Counted from the first letter of the stretch, positions 44,183-53,276 are shown. The stretch is 64,000 nucleotides of DNA from Bacteroides sp. An322 (GCF_002161765.1 NZ_NFIN01000008.1:51782-115781); one strand, 5' to 3'. Translations and numbers: made by a program. Notes: generated from the sequence alone by a model not told the origin.

Positions 44183-45931
44183 CTATTGATTGGTCAAAAA
44201 ATCGTGTAGACTTAAATTCCGGTTATTAATGTTTAATTTCCGTCGTGCGTTTTGGCGGTATTTGTTGATAGTACTTACGGTATAATTTAATAATACGGCT
44301 TCTCCGGAAGTTCCTAATTCAAATATAGACAAATAGCATAACTTTTCTTCTTGTTCGTCCAAGAGTGCTTTTTGACAACAAGAGGCAATATGTGGATAGA
44401 CTGTATTAATCAGTTCATAAATCATTTGCCAATCTTTTTTGGACAAAGGTGATTTAGCCGCATTAGGAATAACTTGCGTGGCTAGTTTTTGTACTCGTTT
44501 GATAATGGGAGCCTCTTGAAGGATTTTTTTATGCTTTTCATTCAATTGACAATTTAAGGATTCTATTTCTTTTTGTTTTTGCTGATAGATGATTTGTGTT
44601 TGTTGTAATACGGTTTCGATATTGGCTTGTTCTTTTTGTTGTTCTAATAAATGTGCAAGCTTATTCAATTCTTCTTCTTTGTTCAATAAGTTGTTTTTTA
44701 AAACTAATATTTCGTTTTTCAACAAAAGAATGTCATTTTTCTTTTGAGATAAAACGAGTGCTTTCCGTTTTAATATCAGTTGATAGATAATCATAATGAA
44801 ACTGAAACAGAATGTTATAAAGATTAACAAGTATATAGTCTGCTGTCTTTCCTTTTTAAGCTTGTAATTAGTCATAGCAATCTTGGCATGGCTGTATCTT
44901 TCTTCTATATCAGCTAACTCTTTTTGATTTTTGTCGCTTTGAAGAGAATCTTTCGTATGTATATAGTGTTCTAAATAGACAAGTGCCTTATTGGTGTGTC
45001 CTGTCAATTTTTCTAGTTTGTAGTATAAGTAAAAGCAATCGGTATAAGTGTAATTGGTACGTGCAGACGATTGAGCCTTTTCTAGTTTTTTTTGTGCTTG
45101 ATCAAAGTCTTTTCTATAAAGACAGAGTTGTGCTAAGGCTAAATAATCAGGAGCGGATTCTTCTTTATCATATTCGATTCCTTTTTTGAAATAGGTTTCA
45201 GCAAGATTATAGTTCTCTTTAGCCATATAAATATTACCAAATCCATTGAGGATATCAGCCATATCAGTAGAATCTTTTAATGAGATAAGTAGGGTTTCTG
45301 CTTTTTTCATGAAGTTTAAAGCTGCCTCTAAAGAGTCTGTAAGATAACACATTCTACTAGCATCTCTATAAGCAAAAGCTTGACTTCTTATATTTTTTGC
45401 TTTTTCAAAATAAGTAGCTGCCGATAGGTATTTTTTTAAGGCTATATTGTAAGATGCTTGATTATTATATAGGTCGCCAATATAACTATTAATGTATCCG
45501 GATAAATTATTATTATTTACCGATAAACTTTTGTCTAATGCTTTTAAATAAATATGTAATGCTTTTCCCGTTTCCATTTCTTCTACATATGCTCTGCCTA
45601 AGTAAAGCAAGATACGTGCCTGTTCGCTTGTATTTCCTTTACGGTGGTAGTAGCGTGCAGCCCGTTCCAGTTGATGGCTATAGGGGAGGTCGGTATGGAG
45701 TGTATCTGCTGTTTGTCCCATCATCATACACCATTGGGCATTTTGCCAGGCATCTAAGTTTTCGGGATATTTGATGCTGTCCAATAATAAATGGGCTTGT
45801 TTAGGATGGGTTTGTAACAGGGCATTGGCTTGTTTCAGTATTTGGGTGGAAGCATTATCTCCTTGCTGACAGGATAGGCATCCAGTCAGAACAAAGATGA
45901 ATGTGATGGCATATATAAGAAAGCGATACAT
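44183..45931 (-). CDS. TPR protein with C-terminal LuxR-like domain
   Basis: 582 residues. Signal peptide with a lipobox-like CLSC (MYRFLIYAITFIFVLTGCLS). About seven TPR repeats (residues 30-360), for example ARILLYLGRAYVEEME, SGYINSYIGDLYNNQASY, ILNGFGNIYMAKENYN. One membrane helix (about 380-405, IYLLIFITFCFSFIMIIYQL), then a coiled coil (about 410-470), and a C-terminal helix-turn-helix type domain (GTSGEAVLLNYTVSTINKYR). It is a Bacteroidetes membrane-spanning regulator type. Target unknown. The start at 45931 begins at the lipoprotein signal. Confidence 0.8.
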   Translation of the reverse strand: MYRFLIYAITFIFVLTGCLSCQQGDNASTQILKQANALLQTHPKQAHLLLDSIKYPENLDAWQNAQWCMMMGQTADTLHTDLPYSHQLERAARYYHRKGNTSEQARILLYLGRAYVEEMETGKALHIYLKALDKSLSVNNNNLSGYINSYIGDLYNNQASYNIALKKYLSAATYFEKAKNIRSQAFAYRDASRMCYLTDSLEAALNFMKKAETLLISLKDSTDMADILNGFGNIYMAKENYNLAETYFKKGIEYDKEESAPDYLALAQLCLYRKDFDQAQKKLEKAQSSARTNYTYTDCFYLYYKLEKLTGHTNKALVYLEHYIHTKDSLQSDKNQKELADIEERYSHAKIAMTNYKLKKERQQTIYLLIFITFCFSFIMIIYQLILKRKALVLSQKKNDILLLKNEILVLKNNLLNKEEELNKLAHLLEQQKEQANIETVLQQTQIIYQQKQKEIESLNCQLNEKHKKILQEAPIIKRVQKLATQVIPNAAKSPLSKKDWQMIYELINTVYPHIASCCQKALLDEQEEKLCYLSIFELGTSGEAVLLNYTVSTINKYRQNARRKLNINNRNLSLHDFLTNQ

Positions 45932-45967
45932 ACGATGGAATGTTTGTTCTTCTTTTGGGTTTCGGTA

Positions 45968-45975
45968 CAAAGGTA
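45968..45975 (-). promoter_or_regulatory. -7 box of the TPR regulator
   Basis: Minus-strand TACCTTTG at 45975-45968, 37 bp before the ATG at 45931. No TTTG at a normal distance was seen. Confidence 0.4.
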
Positions 45976-46069
45976 AGTAAAATCCGGCAAAGTGTGTATT
46001 GCATTTTGATAAAAACAATTGTTGCTACATGCAGCGGATTTTCGCCTCGTTTATGGCGTAGAGATGCCT

Positions 46070-46228
46070 TTATCTTTTCTTGTATTTCCCTTTCGGGCAT
46101 CCTGCACACCCGCATCCGCATCCATTTTCTCCCGTTTTTTTCTTCTTAAAAAACTTCAGGAAGTGCCGCCCTGCGTAAACAACGCAGAGCAGCACGATGA
46201 TATAAACAAGGATATCTTGTAGGTTCAT
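46070..46228 (-). CDS. FeoB-associated Cys-rich membrane protein (52 residues)
   Basis: 52 residues, below the usual ORF length cut. Begins MNLQDILVYIIVLLCVVYAG, one membrane helix (5-19), then a basic stretch and a Cys-rich tail (GCGCGCAGCPKG). This is the known pattern of FeoB-associated Cys-rich proteins that sit after feoB. It starts 11 bp past the feoAB stop and is surely cotranscribed. It could bind iron near the channel; this is inferred. Confidence 0.88.
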   Translation of the reverse strand: MNLQDILVYIIVLLCVVYAGRHFLKFFKKKKTGENGCGCGCAGCPKGKYKKR

Positions 46229-46239
46229 AGTTTAATCTC

Positions 46240-48723
46240 TTAGATAAATAATTTCCCAATTTGATATGTTAGGAACGATACGACCCATGCTAATGCCGTG
46301 GTGTAGCAGGCGGCAAAGGCTGCCCATTTCCAGCTTCCCGACTCGTTCTTGATAGCCGCTATCGTGGCGATGCACGGGAAATAGATGAGCACGAAAAGCA
46401 TATAGCCGAAAGCTACTAAAGGCGTAATGGGGATGCGTTCGGAGAGATTGACATTCTCGATGTCTTCCTCATTGGTGTAAAGAACGCCTAAGGTGCTAAC
46501 TACTAATTCTTTCGCTCCTACACCCGATAAAAGCCCGATGCCCATTTTCCAGTCGAATCCTAAGGGTTCGATGACCGGCTCAATGGCTTTGCCTATTTGC
46601 CCGATATAAGAGTTTTCTTGTTGTTCGGCGGTGGTTTCATAGGCGTTATGATTCGGATAATATCCTAAGAACCAGATGATGATAGATGCTATCATGATGA
46701 TGCCTCCCATTTTCTTGAGGTATTGCGCCCCTTTCTCCCACGTATGGCGGGCAACCGATTTTGCCGTAGGCATGCGGTAGGGGGGGAGTTCCATAACGAA
46801 TGGAGCGTCTTCGCCTTTTACCAAGAACTTGCTGAAAATGCGTGCCATGAGCACCGCTAGCAAGATGCCAATGGCATAAAGCGAAAGCAATACTAAGCTG
46901 GCACGGTTGGGGAAGAAGGCGCCAATCAATACTAAGTAGATAGGCAGACGGGCACTGCACGACATCAACGGATTGATGAGCATGGTGACCAGACGCGCCT
47001 TGCGGCTCTCGATGATACGCGAAGCCATAATGGCGGGCACGTTGCATCCGAAGCCCATGATAAGCGGGATGAACGATTTGCCGTGCAAGCCCATTTTGTG
47101 CATGATTTTATCCATGATGAACGCCGCACGTGCCATGTAGCCCGTATCTTCCATAAACGAGATGAAGATGTAGAGCAACAGGATGTTGGGCAGGAATACG
47201 ATGACGCCTCCCACACCGCCGATGATACCGTCGATAACCAAATCCTTGAGCGGGCCAGCAGGCATGTAAGTTTCTGTTAATGAACCGATAGCTCCTACCA
47301 GCCACTCAATCCATTCCTGCGGGTAAGCCCCGAAGGTGAAGGTACATTCGAACATGATATACAGGAAGAGGAAGAAGATAGGGAATCCCCAAATCTTATG
47401 GGTCACAATGCTGTCTACCACGCGGGTAAAGGCTTCGGTATCCTGGCTCTTTTCCGTATATGTTTCTTTCAATGCGCCCGAAATGAAGCCGTATTTGGCA
47501 TCGGTTATGGCTTGTTCGCTATCCTCGTTCATCACCTGGCGGATGCGTTCGGCTTCCTTGTCGCGTATCTTGATGACTTCCGCACCATTGGGCAAGGTGG
47601 AAATCACGTGTTGCTCGATGTCTTTATCGTTCTCTAAGAGCTTGATAGCAAGGAAACGGGTGGAGTATTTGTAGCGGATGTTTTCGTTTTTGCAGATTTC
47701 TTTCTTTACCGCATTGATGCTCCGTTCCAGTTCCGGACCGTGGTTGATATGGATGTGGCGGATATAGCTTTTGGCATCATCAGACTCGTGTACTTCTTCG
47801 TCTTTGCTTCCGAATTTATGGTCGGGCACATATTGGTCGTGCCATTTGCGGAACTCGCGCAAGGCTTCGTCTTGTATCTCTTCTTTCTGCCCCATAAAGT
47901 CGGCTCCTTCGTAAAGTCCGATAATGACATGGAACAAGGTATCTATGCCTCGTCCCGTTCGGCTCACGGTAGGCACCATGGGCACGCCCAATAATTGTCC
48001 TAAGGCTTTGTAGTTGAGTGTGTTTCCGCTATGTTCCAATGCATCGTACATATTGAGCGCCACCACCATGCGCACGTTCATATCAATAAGTTGGGTGGTG
48101 AGGTACAGGTTGCGCTCTAAGTTTCCCGCATCTACCACGTTGATAATGACATCGGGAGTCTGGTCGATGATGTGTTTCCTTACGTAAAGTTCTTCGGGGC
48201 TATATGCCGAGAGCGAATAGGTGCCCGGCAAATCCACTAACCGGAAGTGATAGCCTTGGAACTCGAAATGCCCTGCTTTGGCATCTACCGTCACGCCGCT
48301 ATAATTTCCCACATGTTCATGCGCTCCCGAAGCGATGTTGAAGAGCGAAGTCTTCCCGCAATTCGGGTTTCCTACCAGTGCTACATTAATGGTGCGCCGC
48401 TTGCCTTGCGCTATTTCTCGCAATTTTTCGTCCGATACGGGAATGTCTTCGGCTATGGGGTTAAGCACTTCGGTTTCCTTTATTGAAGCACGTGCTTCTT
48501 CTTCGCCCACCACTTCAATCATTTCCGCCTCTTGGCGGCGCAGGGAGATTTCGTATCCCATTATCTTATACTTGATAGGGTCTTTTAGCGGAGCATTCAG
48601 AAGAACCTCTACCGTTTTCCCTTTGATGAAGCCCATTTCGATGATGCGCCGGCGGAATCCTCCGTGTCCCATCACCTTGATGATGACTCCTTTTTCACCT
48701 GTTTTCAGTTCTGATAATCTCAT
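46240..48723 (-). CDS. feoB: FeoA-FeoB fusion, ferrous iron transporter
   Basis: 827 residues. The first 75 or so residues are a FeoA SH3-like domain (MRLSELKTGEKGVIIKVMGHG), then the FeoB G protein with GNPNCGKTSLFN (G1), DLPGTYSLS (G3) and ALNMYD (G4), then the membrane part with Gate motifs (for example GFGCNVPAIMASR and GVGAKELVVSTLG). It takes up Fe(II), fuelled by GTP. The fusion is usual in Bacteroides. The ATG at 48723 is chosen; the reading from 48744 adds a short non-homologous lead overlapping the promoter. Confidence 0.95.
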   Translation of the reverse strand: MRLSELKTGEKGVIIKVMGHGGFRRRIIEMGFIKGKTVEVLLNAPLKDPIKYKIMGYEISLRRQEAEMIEVVGEEEARASIKETEVLNPIAEDIPVSDEKLREIAQGKRRTINVALVGNPNCGKTSLFNIASGAHEHVGNYSGVTVDAKAGHFEFQGYHFRLVDLPGTYSLSAYSPEELYVRKHIIDQTPDVIINVVDAGNLERNLYLTTQLIDMNVRMVVALNMYDALEHSGNTLNYKALGQLLGVPMVPTVSRTGRGIDTLFHVIIGLYEGADFMGQKEEIQDEALREFRKWHDQYVPDHKFGSKDEEVHESDDAKSYIRHIHINHGPELERSINAVKKEICKNENIRYKYSTRFLAIKLLENDKDIEQHVISTLPNGAEVIKIRDKEAERIRQVMNEDSEQAITDAKYGFISGALKETYTEKSQDTEAFTRVVDSIVTHKIWGFPIFFLFLYIMFECTFTFGAYPQEWIEWLVGAIGSLTETYMPAGPLKDLVIDGIIGGVGGVIVFLPNILLLYIFISFMEDTGYMARAAFIMDKIMHKMGLHGKSFIPLIMGFGCNVPAIMASRIIESRKARLVTMLINPLMSCSARLPIYLVLIGAFFPNRASLVLLSLYAIGILLAVLMARIFSKFLVKGEDAPFVMELPPYRMPTAKSVARHTWEKGAQYLKKMGGIIMIASIIIWFLGYYPNHNAYETTAEQQENSYIGQIGKAIEPVIEPLGFDWKMGIGLLSGVGAKELVVSTLGVLYTNEEDIENVNLSERIPITPLVAFGYMLFVLIYFPCIATIAAIKNESGSWKWAAFAACYTTALAWVVSFLTYQIGKLFI

Positions 48724-48741
48724 GGTTGTATTATTTTTGCG

Positions 48742-48773
48742 CAAAGATATAAGATAGATTTCTGCTATGCAAG
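48742..48773 (-). promoter_or_regulatory. Promoter of feoAB
   Basis: Minus-strand TATCTTTG at 48749-48742, with CTTG at 48773-48770, 20 bp spacer. The ATG is 18 bp downstream of the -7 box. Confidence 0.6.
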
Positions 48774-48838
48774 TTATTTAGATTGTTTTTAAATAAAACA
48801 CAAGTTGGTTGCATTTTTCTCTGCAATTGGTTACATTC

Positions 48839-48904
48839 TTTTCTGCATATAGATGTGTTGGGCTTTTCATACGGGTAGGATAGGCTTTTCATACGGGTGA
48901 GATG
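48839..48904. repeat. 22-bp period imperfect tandem array (locus D)
   Basis: Units start at 48839, 48861 and 48883. Two copies of GGCTTTTCATACGGGT follow each other exactly 22 bp apart. It lies between the divergent feoAB and tilS, just before the tilS promoter. Confidence 0.75.
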
Positions 48905-48947
48905 GGAAACTCACTTAGATGTATGTCGCTTATTATCCGGATAGCCG

Positions 48948-48978
48948 TTTGTTTCTTCGGTTATAATGTGTATCTTTG
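48948..48978 (+). promoter_or_regulatory. Promoter of tilS
   Basis: TTTG at 48948-48951, exactly 19 bp, TATCTTTG at 48971-48978. The ATG of tilS is at 48983, so the start of transcription would be at or within a few bases of the start codon. Confidence 0.75.
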
Positions 48979-48982
48979 TGAT

Positions 48983-50275
48983 ATGTTTCAACAAAACGTA
49001 ATCCGGTATATCCACGAAAAGGACTTGTTTGCCAAAAATGATAAAATCGTGGTGGCACTGAGCGGCGGAGCCGATTCGGTGGCTTTGTTGCGTGTATTGC
49101 TTGCCGGGGGATATGCGTGTGTGGCGGTCCATTGCAATTTCCATTTGCGTGGAAACGAGTCTGATAGGGATGAGGCTTTCGTGAGGGCGTTGTGCTCGAA
49201 ACTGCATGTGCCTTTACGGGTGAAGGATTTTGATACGGAAAGTTATGCGGAAACGCATCGCATATCGATAGAAATGGCTGCCCGGGATTTGCGTTATGCA
49301 TGGTTTGAAGAAATCCGTAGGCAAGAGCGGGCACAAGTTATCGGGGTAGCCCATCACCGGGATGATAGCGTAGAGACTTTTTTATTGAACTTGATTCGCG
49401 GTACAGGCATTCAGGGGCTAAAGGGGATTGCTCCGAAAAACGGAAGGATAGTCCGTCCGTTGTTAGATGAAAGCAGAACCGATATTTTGGCTTATCTGGC
49501 GTCGTTGAGGCAAGATTATGTGACGGATAGCACGAATCTGAAGGATGAATTTACCCGTAACAAGCTGCGTCTGAATCTGATACCGATGATGAAGGAAATC
49601 AATCCTTCGGTTTGCGGAACAATAGCCGAAACGGCGCGAAGGCTTTCCGAAGTGGATGCGGTTTACCGTAAGGCAATGCAGGAAGCCTGTTCCCGAGTAA
49701 AAGATAAAGAAGGGCGTATTCTTATCACCCGTCTGCGTGAGGAAACGGCTCCGCAAGCGGTGTTGTTCGAATTGCTTCACCCGTTGGGGTTCAATGCCTC
49801 ACAATTGCGCGATATTTTCCGTAGCCTTGGCGCGGAATCGGGCAGGATGTTCTATTCTTCTGATTACGTGGTTCTTCGCGACCGCAATTGTTTGATTGTC
49901 AAGAAGCGTGAAGAAGAAATTCCGGCTTGGGTGTTGCATCGGGAGATAAAAGAAATAAAGGACGGTTTTCAAGTACCGTATGATGTGCATATCGCTTGTC
50001 TGGACGCTTCGAAAGTGACCGGACCTTTGACGCTACGAAAATGGCAAGCGGGAGATAAGTTTATCCCGTTCGGGATGCGCGGATTTAAGAAGGTGCGTGA
50101 TTATTTGCGCGACCGGAAATTCTCCCGTTTCGATAAGGAAAACCAGTATGTAGTTTGTTCGGGAGAAGATATTATTTGGCTGGTAAACGAACGCATAGAC
50201 AATCGGTTCCGTGTAACGGGGGATACCCGTAAGGCGATTTTGCTTTGGGTAGAAAAAGAGGATTTGCAGGATTGA
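48983..50275 (+). CDS. tilS: tRNA(Ile)-lysidine synthetase
   Basis: 430 residues. Modifies the wobble C of tRNA-Ile2 to lysidine so it reads AUA. The PP-loop SGGADS is at residues 27-32 (VVALSGGADSVALL); next come HCNFHLRGNESDRDEAFV and HHRDDSVETFLLNL of the family. A C-terminal domain is present (LRKWQAGDKFIPFGM). I chose the ATG at 48983 since the family starts about 25 residues before the PP-loop; ATGs at 48902 and 48923 lie upstream of the promoter. Confidence 0.94.
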   Translation: MFQQNVIRYIHEKDLFAKNDKIVVALSGGADSVALLRVLLAGGYACVAVHCNFHLRGNESDRDEAFVRALCSKLHVPLRVKDFDTESYAETHRISIEMAARDLRYAWFEEIRRQERAQVIGVAHHRDDSVETFLLNLIRGTGIQGLKGIAPKNGRIVRPLLDESRTDILAYLASLRQDYVTDSTNLKDEFTRNKLRLNLIPMMKEINPSVCGTIAETARRLSEVDAVYRKAMQEACSRVKDKEGRILITRLREETAPQAVLFELLHPLGFNASQLRDIFRSLGAESGRMFYSSDYVVLRDRNCLIVKKREEEIPAWVLHREIKEIKDGFQVPYDVHIACLDASKVTGPLTLRKWQAGDKFIPFGMRGFKKVRDYLRDRKFSRFDKENQYVVCSGEDIIWLVNERIDNRFRVTGDTRKAILLWVEKEDLQD

Positions 50276-50294
50276 AAAATATTCCGTATCTTTG
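50263..50294 (+). promoter_or_regulatory. Promoter of glf, overlapping the tilS end
   Basis: TTTG at 50263-50266, 20 bp spacer, TATCTTTG at 50287-50294; the -33 box is inside the last codons of tilS. ATG 32 bp downstream at 50327. Confidence 0.7.
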
Positions 50295-50326
50295 AATGAT
50301 TGGATTTAATTTATAAAAAGACAAAT

Positions 50327-51460
50327 ATGCATCCGAAATCGTATGATTATCTGATTGTAGGCGCAGGGCTGTTCGGCTCAGTGTTTGCTTATAAGGCGAA
50401 ACGGCAGGGCAAGAAATGCCTTGTCATAGACAGACGCCCTCAGTTGGGAGGGAATCTTTATTGTGAAGACCGGGAAGGCATTCATGTGCATAAATACGGT
50501 GCACATATTTTCCATACGTCTAATAAAGAAGTATGGGATTTTGTGAACTCGATAGTCGAGTTTAACCGTTATACCAATTCGCCCGTAGCGAATTATAAAG
50601 GAAAGCTGTACAATTTGCCTTTCAATATGAATACGTTCTATCAGATGTGGGGCGTGACAACTCCAGCCGAGGCAAAAGCCAAGCTCGATGAGCAAAGAGC
50701 CGAGGCGGTATCACGCATGAAGGAGCAAGGGGCTTCCGAACCGCGTAATTTGGAAGAACAGGCTCAGGTGCTGATTGGGAAAGACATTTATGAGGCTTTG
50801 ATAAAAGGATATACCGAGAAGCAATGGGGCAGGAAATGTACAGAGCTTCCGGCGTTTATCATTAAGCGTCTTCCGGTACGGATGGTGTTCGATAATAATT
50901 ATTTCAACGATAAATACCAAGGTATCCCTATCGGCGGATATAATGTGCTGATAGAGCGTTTGCTGGAAGGGGTGGATACCCGATTGGCATGCGACTTCTT
51001 TGCACATCGGGAAGAATTGGAAGCCTTGGCGGATAAAATCGTCTTTACTGGGGCAATTGATGAGTTCTATGGTTATCAATACGGCAAATTGGAATACCGC
51101 ACCGTGCGCTTTGAAACCGAAACGTTGGATATGCCCAATTACCAAGGGAATGCCGTAGTGAACTATACCGAGCGTGAAGTGCCTTATACGCGAATCATCG
51201 AGCACAAGCATTTCGAAATGTTCGGAGCCGAAGTAGAGCAATGCCCGAAGACGGTCATTTCGAAAGAATATAGTTCGGAATGGTCAGAGGGAAGCGAGCC
51301 TTATTATCCGGTAAACGATGAAAAGAATAATACGCTTTATTTAAAGTATAAGGCGTTAGCCGATAAGGAAACAAATGTCATCTTTGGAGGAAGACTGGCT
51401 GAATACAAATACTACGACATGCATCACATTGTGGAAAAAGCCTTGAATTGTTTTAAGTGA
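50327..51460 (+). CDS. glf: UDP-galactopyranose mutase
   Basis: 377 residues, FAD-dependent. Converts UDP-galactopyranose to UDP-galactofuranose for glycans. N-terminal FAD site YLIVGAGLFGSVFAYKAK; the GGNLYCED and HKYGAHIFHTSN motifs of Glf are present; PYTRIIEHKHFE near the end. The start at 50327 (MHPKSYDYLIVGAG) fits the family. No galactofuranosyltransferase is next to it. Confidence 0.94.
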   Translation: MHPKSYDYLIVGAGLFGSVFAYKAKRQGKKCLVIDRRPQLGGNLYCEDREGIHVHKYGAHIFHTSNKEVWDFVNSIVEFNRYTNSPVANYKGKLYNLPFNMNTFYQMWGVTTPAEAKAKLDEQRAEAVSRMKEQGASEPRNLEEQAQVLIGKDIYEALIKGYTEKQWGRKCTELPAFIIKRLPVRMVFDNNYFNDKYQGIPIGGYNVLIERLLEGVDTRLACDFFAHREELEALADKIVFTGAIDEFYGYQYGKLEYRTVRFETETLDMPNYQGNAVVNYTEREVPYTRIIEHKHFEMFGAEVEQCPKTVISKEYSSEWSEGSEPYYPVNDEKNNTLYLKYKALADKETNVIFGGRLAEYKYYDMHHIVEKALNCFK

Positions 51461-51496
51461 CATGAAGGTTAAAGATGTTTTTGAAGAATCATATTG

Positions 51497-51550
51497 GTAC
51501 AGATGCCTTTACACTTTTCTCAACCGGTTAAGCGGTTACGGCATCTGTAC
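51497..51550. terminator. Inverted repeat between glf and the 51570 ORF
   Basis: GTACAGATGCC (51497-51507) and GGCATCTGTAC (51540-51550) are perfect 11-bp arms; the 32-base loop can fold again (AACCGGTT, AGCGGTT). It lies 36 bp past glf and faces the convergent minus-strand genes, so it may end both. There is no T run on the plus strand. Confidence 0.5.
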
Positions 51551-51569
51551 TGAATATGGAAACTAATAC

Positions 51570-51680
51570 CTATTCTTTTAATTTGGAGCTTTCTGCAACT
51601 TTTGTAATCTCATCTGCTCTTTTGTTGGCGCAGGTCGCTATCATAATAGCAGATATGGCTGTAAAAATGTATTTTTTCAT
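51570..51680 (-). CDS. Possible 36-residue secreted peptide or lipoprotein
   Basis: Short ORF starting MKKYIFTAISAIMIATCANK, below the usual length cut. The N terminus is a basic start and hydrophobic stretch that ends in ATC, close to a lipobox. The stop is at 51570-51572. It starts 13 bp after the stop of the DUF1349 gene on the same strand, so it could be cotranscribed. It could also be the truncated end of an older lipoprotein. Not confirmed by any family. Confidence 0.35.
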   Translation of the reverse strand: MKKYIFTAISAIMIATCANKRADEITKVAESSKLKE

Positions 51681-51693
51681 TGTGGTGTTTATA

Positions 51694-52446
51694 TTACTTT
51701 TTTGTTTGACTGAATCCTGTTTTCTCAGAAGACCATGCTTCCCATTTGCAGTCTTCCATTTTCATTTCTGTAAATTTGGCTGTAAATGAATGATTTACGG
51801 GGCTGGCAGCATAGATGCCAAACGATATTTCACCATCACCATGAAATAAATGGAAAGAACGCATTTGTTTGAAGTGAATGCCATCGAGACTTGTTTCTAT
51901 ATAATAATCACTTTCGCGACGGCTTAACCGATACCACATTTCACGTATGGATGAGGGGATGTCGTGGGTAGCCCAGTCTGAATAGCCATTGTTCGTGACC
52001 ACACTGCCAAGCCGTTGATATTCCTCATTTTCATACTCAATGGATGCTTTCATCCAATTATCGCTGTCCAAATATATGGCAATTCCACATTGGTCGAATA
52101 GTGCGGAACTGTTGAATGAAGTTTTGACTGTGAACGAAAAATATTTTCGTGCGGTTTTCATTTGCAACACGGGTGCATTATCATTGCTGAATCCGTAATA
52201 GGTACGTTGCCAAAGGTCTGTATTCGGTTCTGTTTCAATAGTAATAACCGAATCGGTGATTGAATAGCGTTTAGGCTCACGCACCCAATAAAGGTTTTCT
52301 TTTGTAAACTTTTTCATAATCGTGTCATTTGATTCCGTTGTCATTTCTTGTTTCATTTCCTTTTTGTCTTGTTGTTGATTGCCACCGCATGATACGAATG
52401 TCCCCGCCAGCATCAACGCGGATAAAACTAATACTTCTTTTTGCAT
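51694..52446 (-). CDS. DUF1349 domain lipoprotein
   Basis: 250 residues with a lipoprotein signal MQKEVLVLSALMLAGTFVSC (lipobox FVSC). The mature part matches DUF1349, a concanavalin-like lectin/glucanase fold: ENLYWVREPKRYSITDS, SSALFDQCGIAIYLDSDNWMKASIEYE and GDGEISFGIYAASP. These bind or act on carbohydrates in some members. Its start lies 25 bp after the stop of the LuxR regulator gene. The start at 52446 gives the signal peptide. Confidence 0.85.
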   Translation of the reverse strand: MQKEVLVLSALMLAGTFVSCGGNQQQDKKEMKQEMTTESNDTIMKKFTKENLYWVREPKRYSITDSVITIETEPNTDLWQRTYYGFSNDNAPVLQMKTARKYFSFTVKTSFNSSALFDQCGIAIYLDSDNWMKASIEYENEEYQRLGSVVTNNGYSDWATHDIPSSIREMWYRLSRRESDYYIETSLDGIHFKQMRSFHLFHGDGEISFGIYAASPVNHSFTAKFTEMKMEDCKWEAWSSEKTGFSQTKK

Positions 52447-52471
52447 AATTATAAATGTTATGGTTATTTGA

Positions 52472-53221
52472 TTAATCAATCAATCCCAATCTTTTTGCTT
52501 GATGACATGCTTCGGTGGTGTTATTCACTCGTAGTTTGGCAATGATATTCTGCCTGTGGCGATCTACGGTATGCTTGCTTATTTCCAATCTGTCTGCAAT
52601 CATTTTACTGGATTTCCCGTTTTGTATCATCTGCAAAATGAATTTCTCACGTTCAGAGAGAATATGGTTCTCATCAATCACAAGAAGTTTTCTCTCTCCC
52701 GTCATTGTATTTATCAGATAAGCTCCTCCGCTATCTTCGGGCGTCAGATTGTAGAGGCAAAGAGCATAACTTATTCCTTGTTGGCCGCTCCCTGAGAAAT
52801 AAAAGATACGATGTCTCCAATAGTGATATTCCCCGTTTTTCCCACACATTCTCATTGTGTTCTCAAGATACCATGAAAACATTTCTTTCACATGAGATGA
52901 AGACACCATACGGAAAAAAGTCAGTTCTTGCAGGCAACGCTTTTTCCAATCATCTGGATGAATCCGATTGAAAATATCTTCTTCCCATACAGAATCAACC
53001 GTCTGAGTCGTATTTGATTTGCCTAATCCCAATATCTCACAAGACTTTCCGAAGAAAATATGGCTTTTATCGGTACGTAGATTGCTTAATACGGCAATGG
53101 AATTCTCACAAATAGAATATGACTGTGCGACAAGACACAGACGTTCTTCTTCGTCTTGTGCATATACTCCATCCATTTGTTGATGGAATTTTTTACTCAA
53201 TCTATCATCTATTTCTACCAT
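52472..53221 (-). CDS. LuxR family transcriptional regulator
   Basis: 249 residues. The N-terminal region (residues 1-175) resembles a PAS-like sensing fold without clear matches. The C terminus is a LuxR HTH: LSEREKFILQMIQNGKSSKMIADRLEISKHTVDRHRQNI, with the usual DNA-binding helices. It precedes the DUF1349 gene by 25 bp on the same strand and may control it. A Bacteroides-type promoter lies at 53245-53276. Confidence 0.85.
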   Translation of the reverse strand: MVEIDDRLSKKFHQQMDGVYAQDEEERLCLVAQSYSICENSIAVLSNLRTDKSHIFFGKSCEILGLGKSNTTQTVDSVWEEDIFNRIHPDDWKKRCLQELTFFRMVSSSHVKEMFSWYLENTMRMCGKNGEYHYWRHRIFYFSGSGQQGISYALCLYNLTPEDSGGAYLINTMTGERKLLVIDENHILSEREKFILQMIQNGKSSKMIADRLEISKHTVDRHRQNIIAKLRVNNTTEACHQAKRLGLID

Positions 53222-53244
53222 ATATGACTCTGTTTATATGGTTG

Positions 53245-53276
53245 CAAAAATAAGCAATGCCCTTTCGAACAGCAAT
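53245..53276 (-). promoter_or_regulatory. Promoter of the LuxR regulator
   Basis: Minus-strand TATTTTTG at 53252-53245, with ATTG at 53276-53273, 20 bp spacer; ATG 23 bp downstream. Confidence 0.55.

Noticed and set aside
51556..51789. 77-residue plus-strand ORF at 51556
   Set aside because: It lies antisense to the DUF1349 gene end and to the 36-codon ORF; hydrophobic runs come from AT-rich sequence. No promoter.
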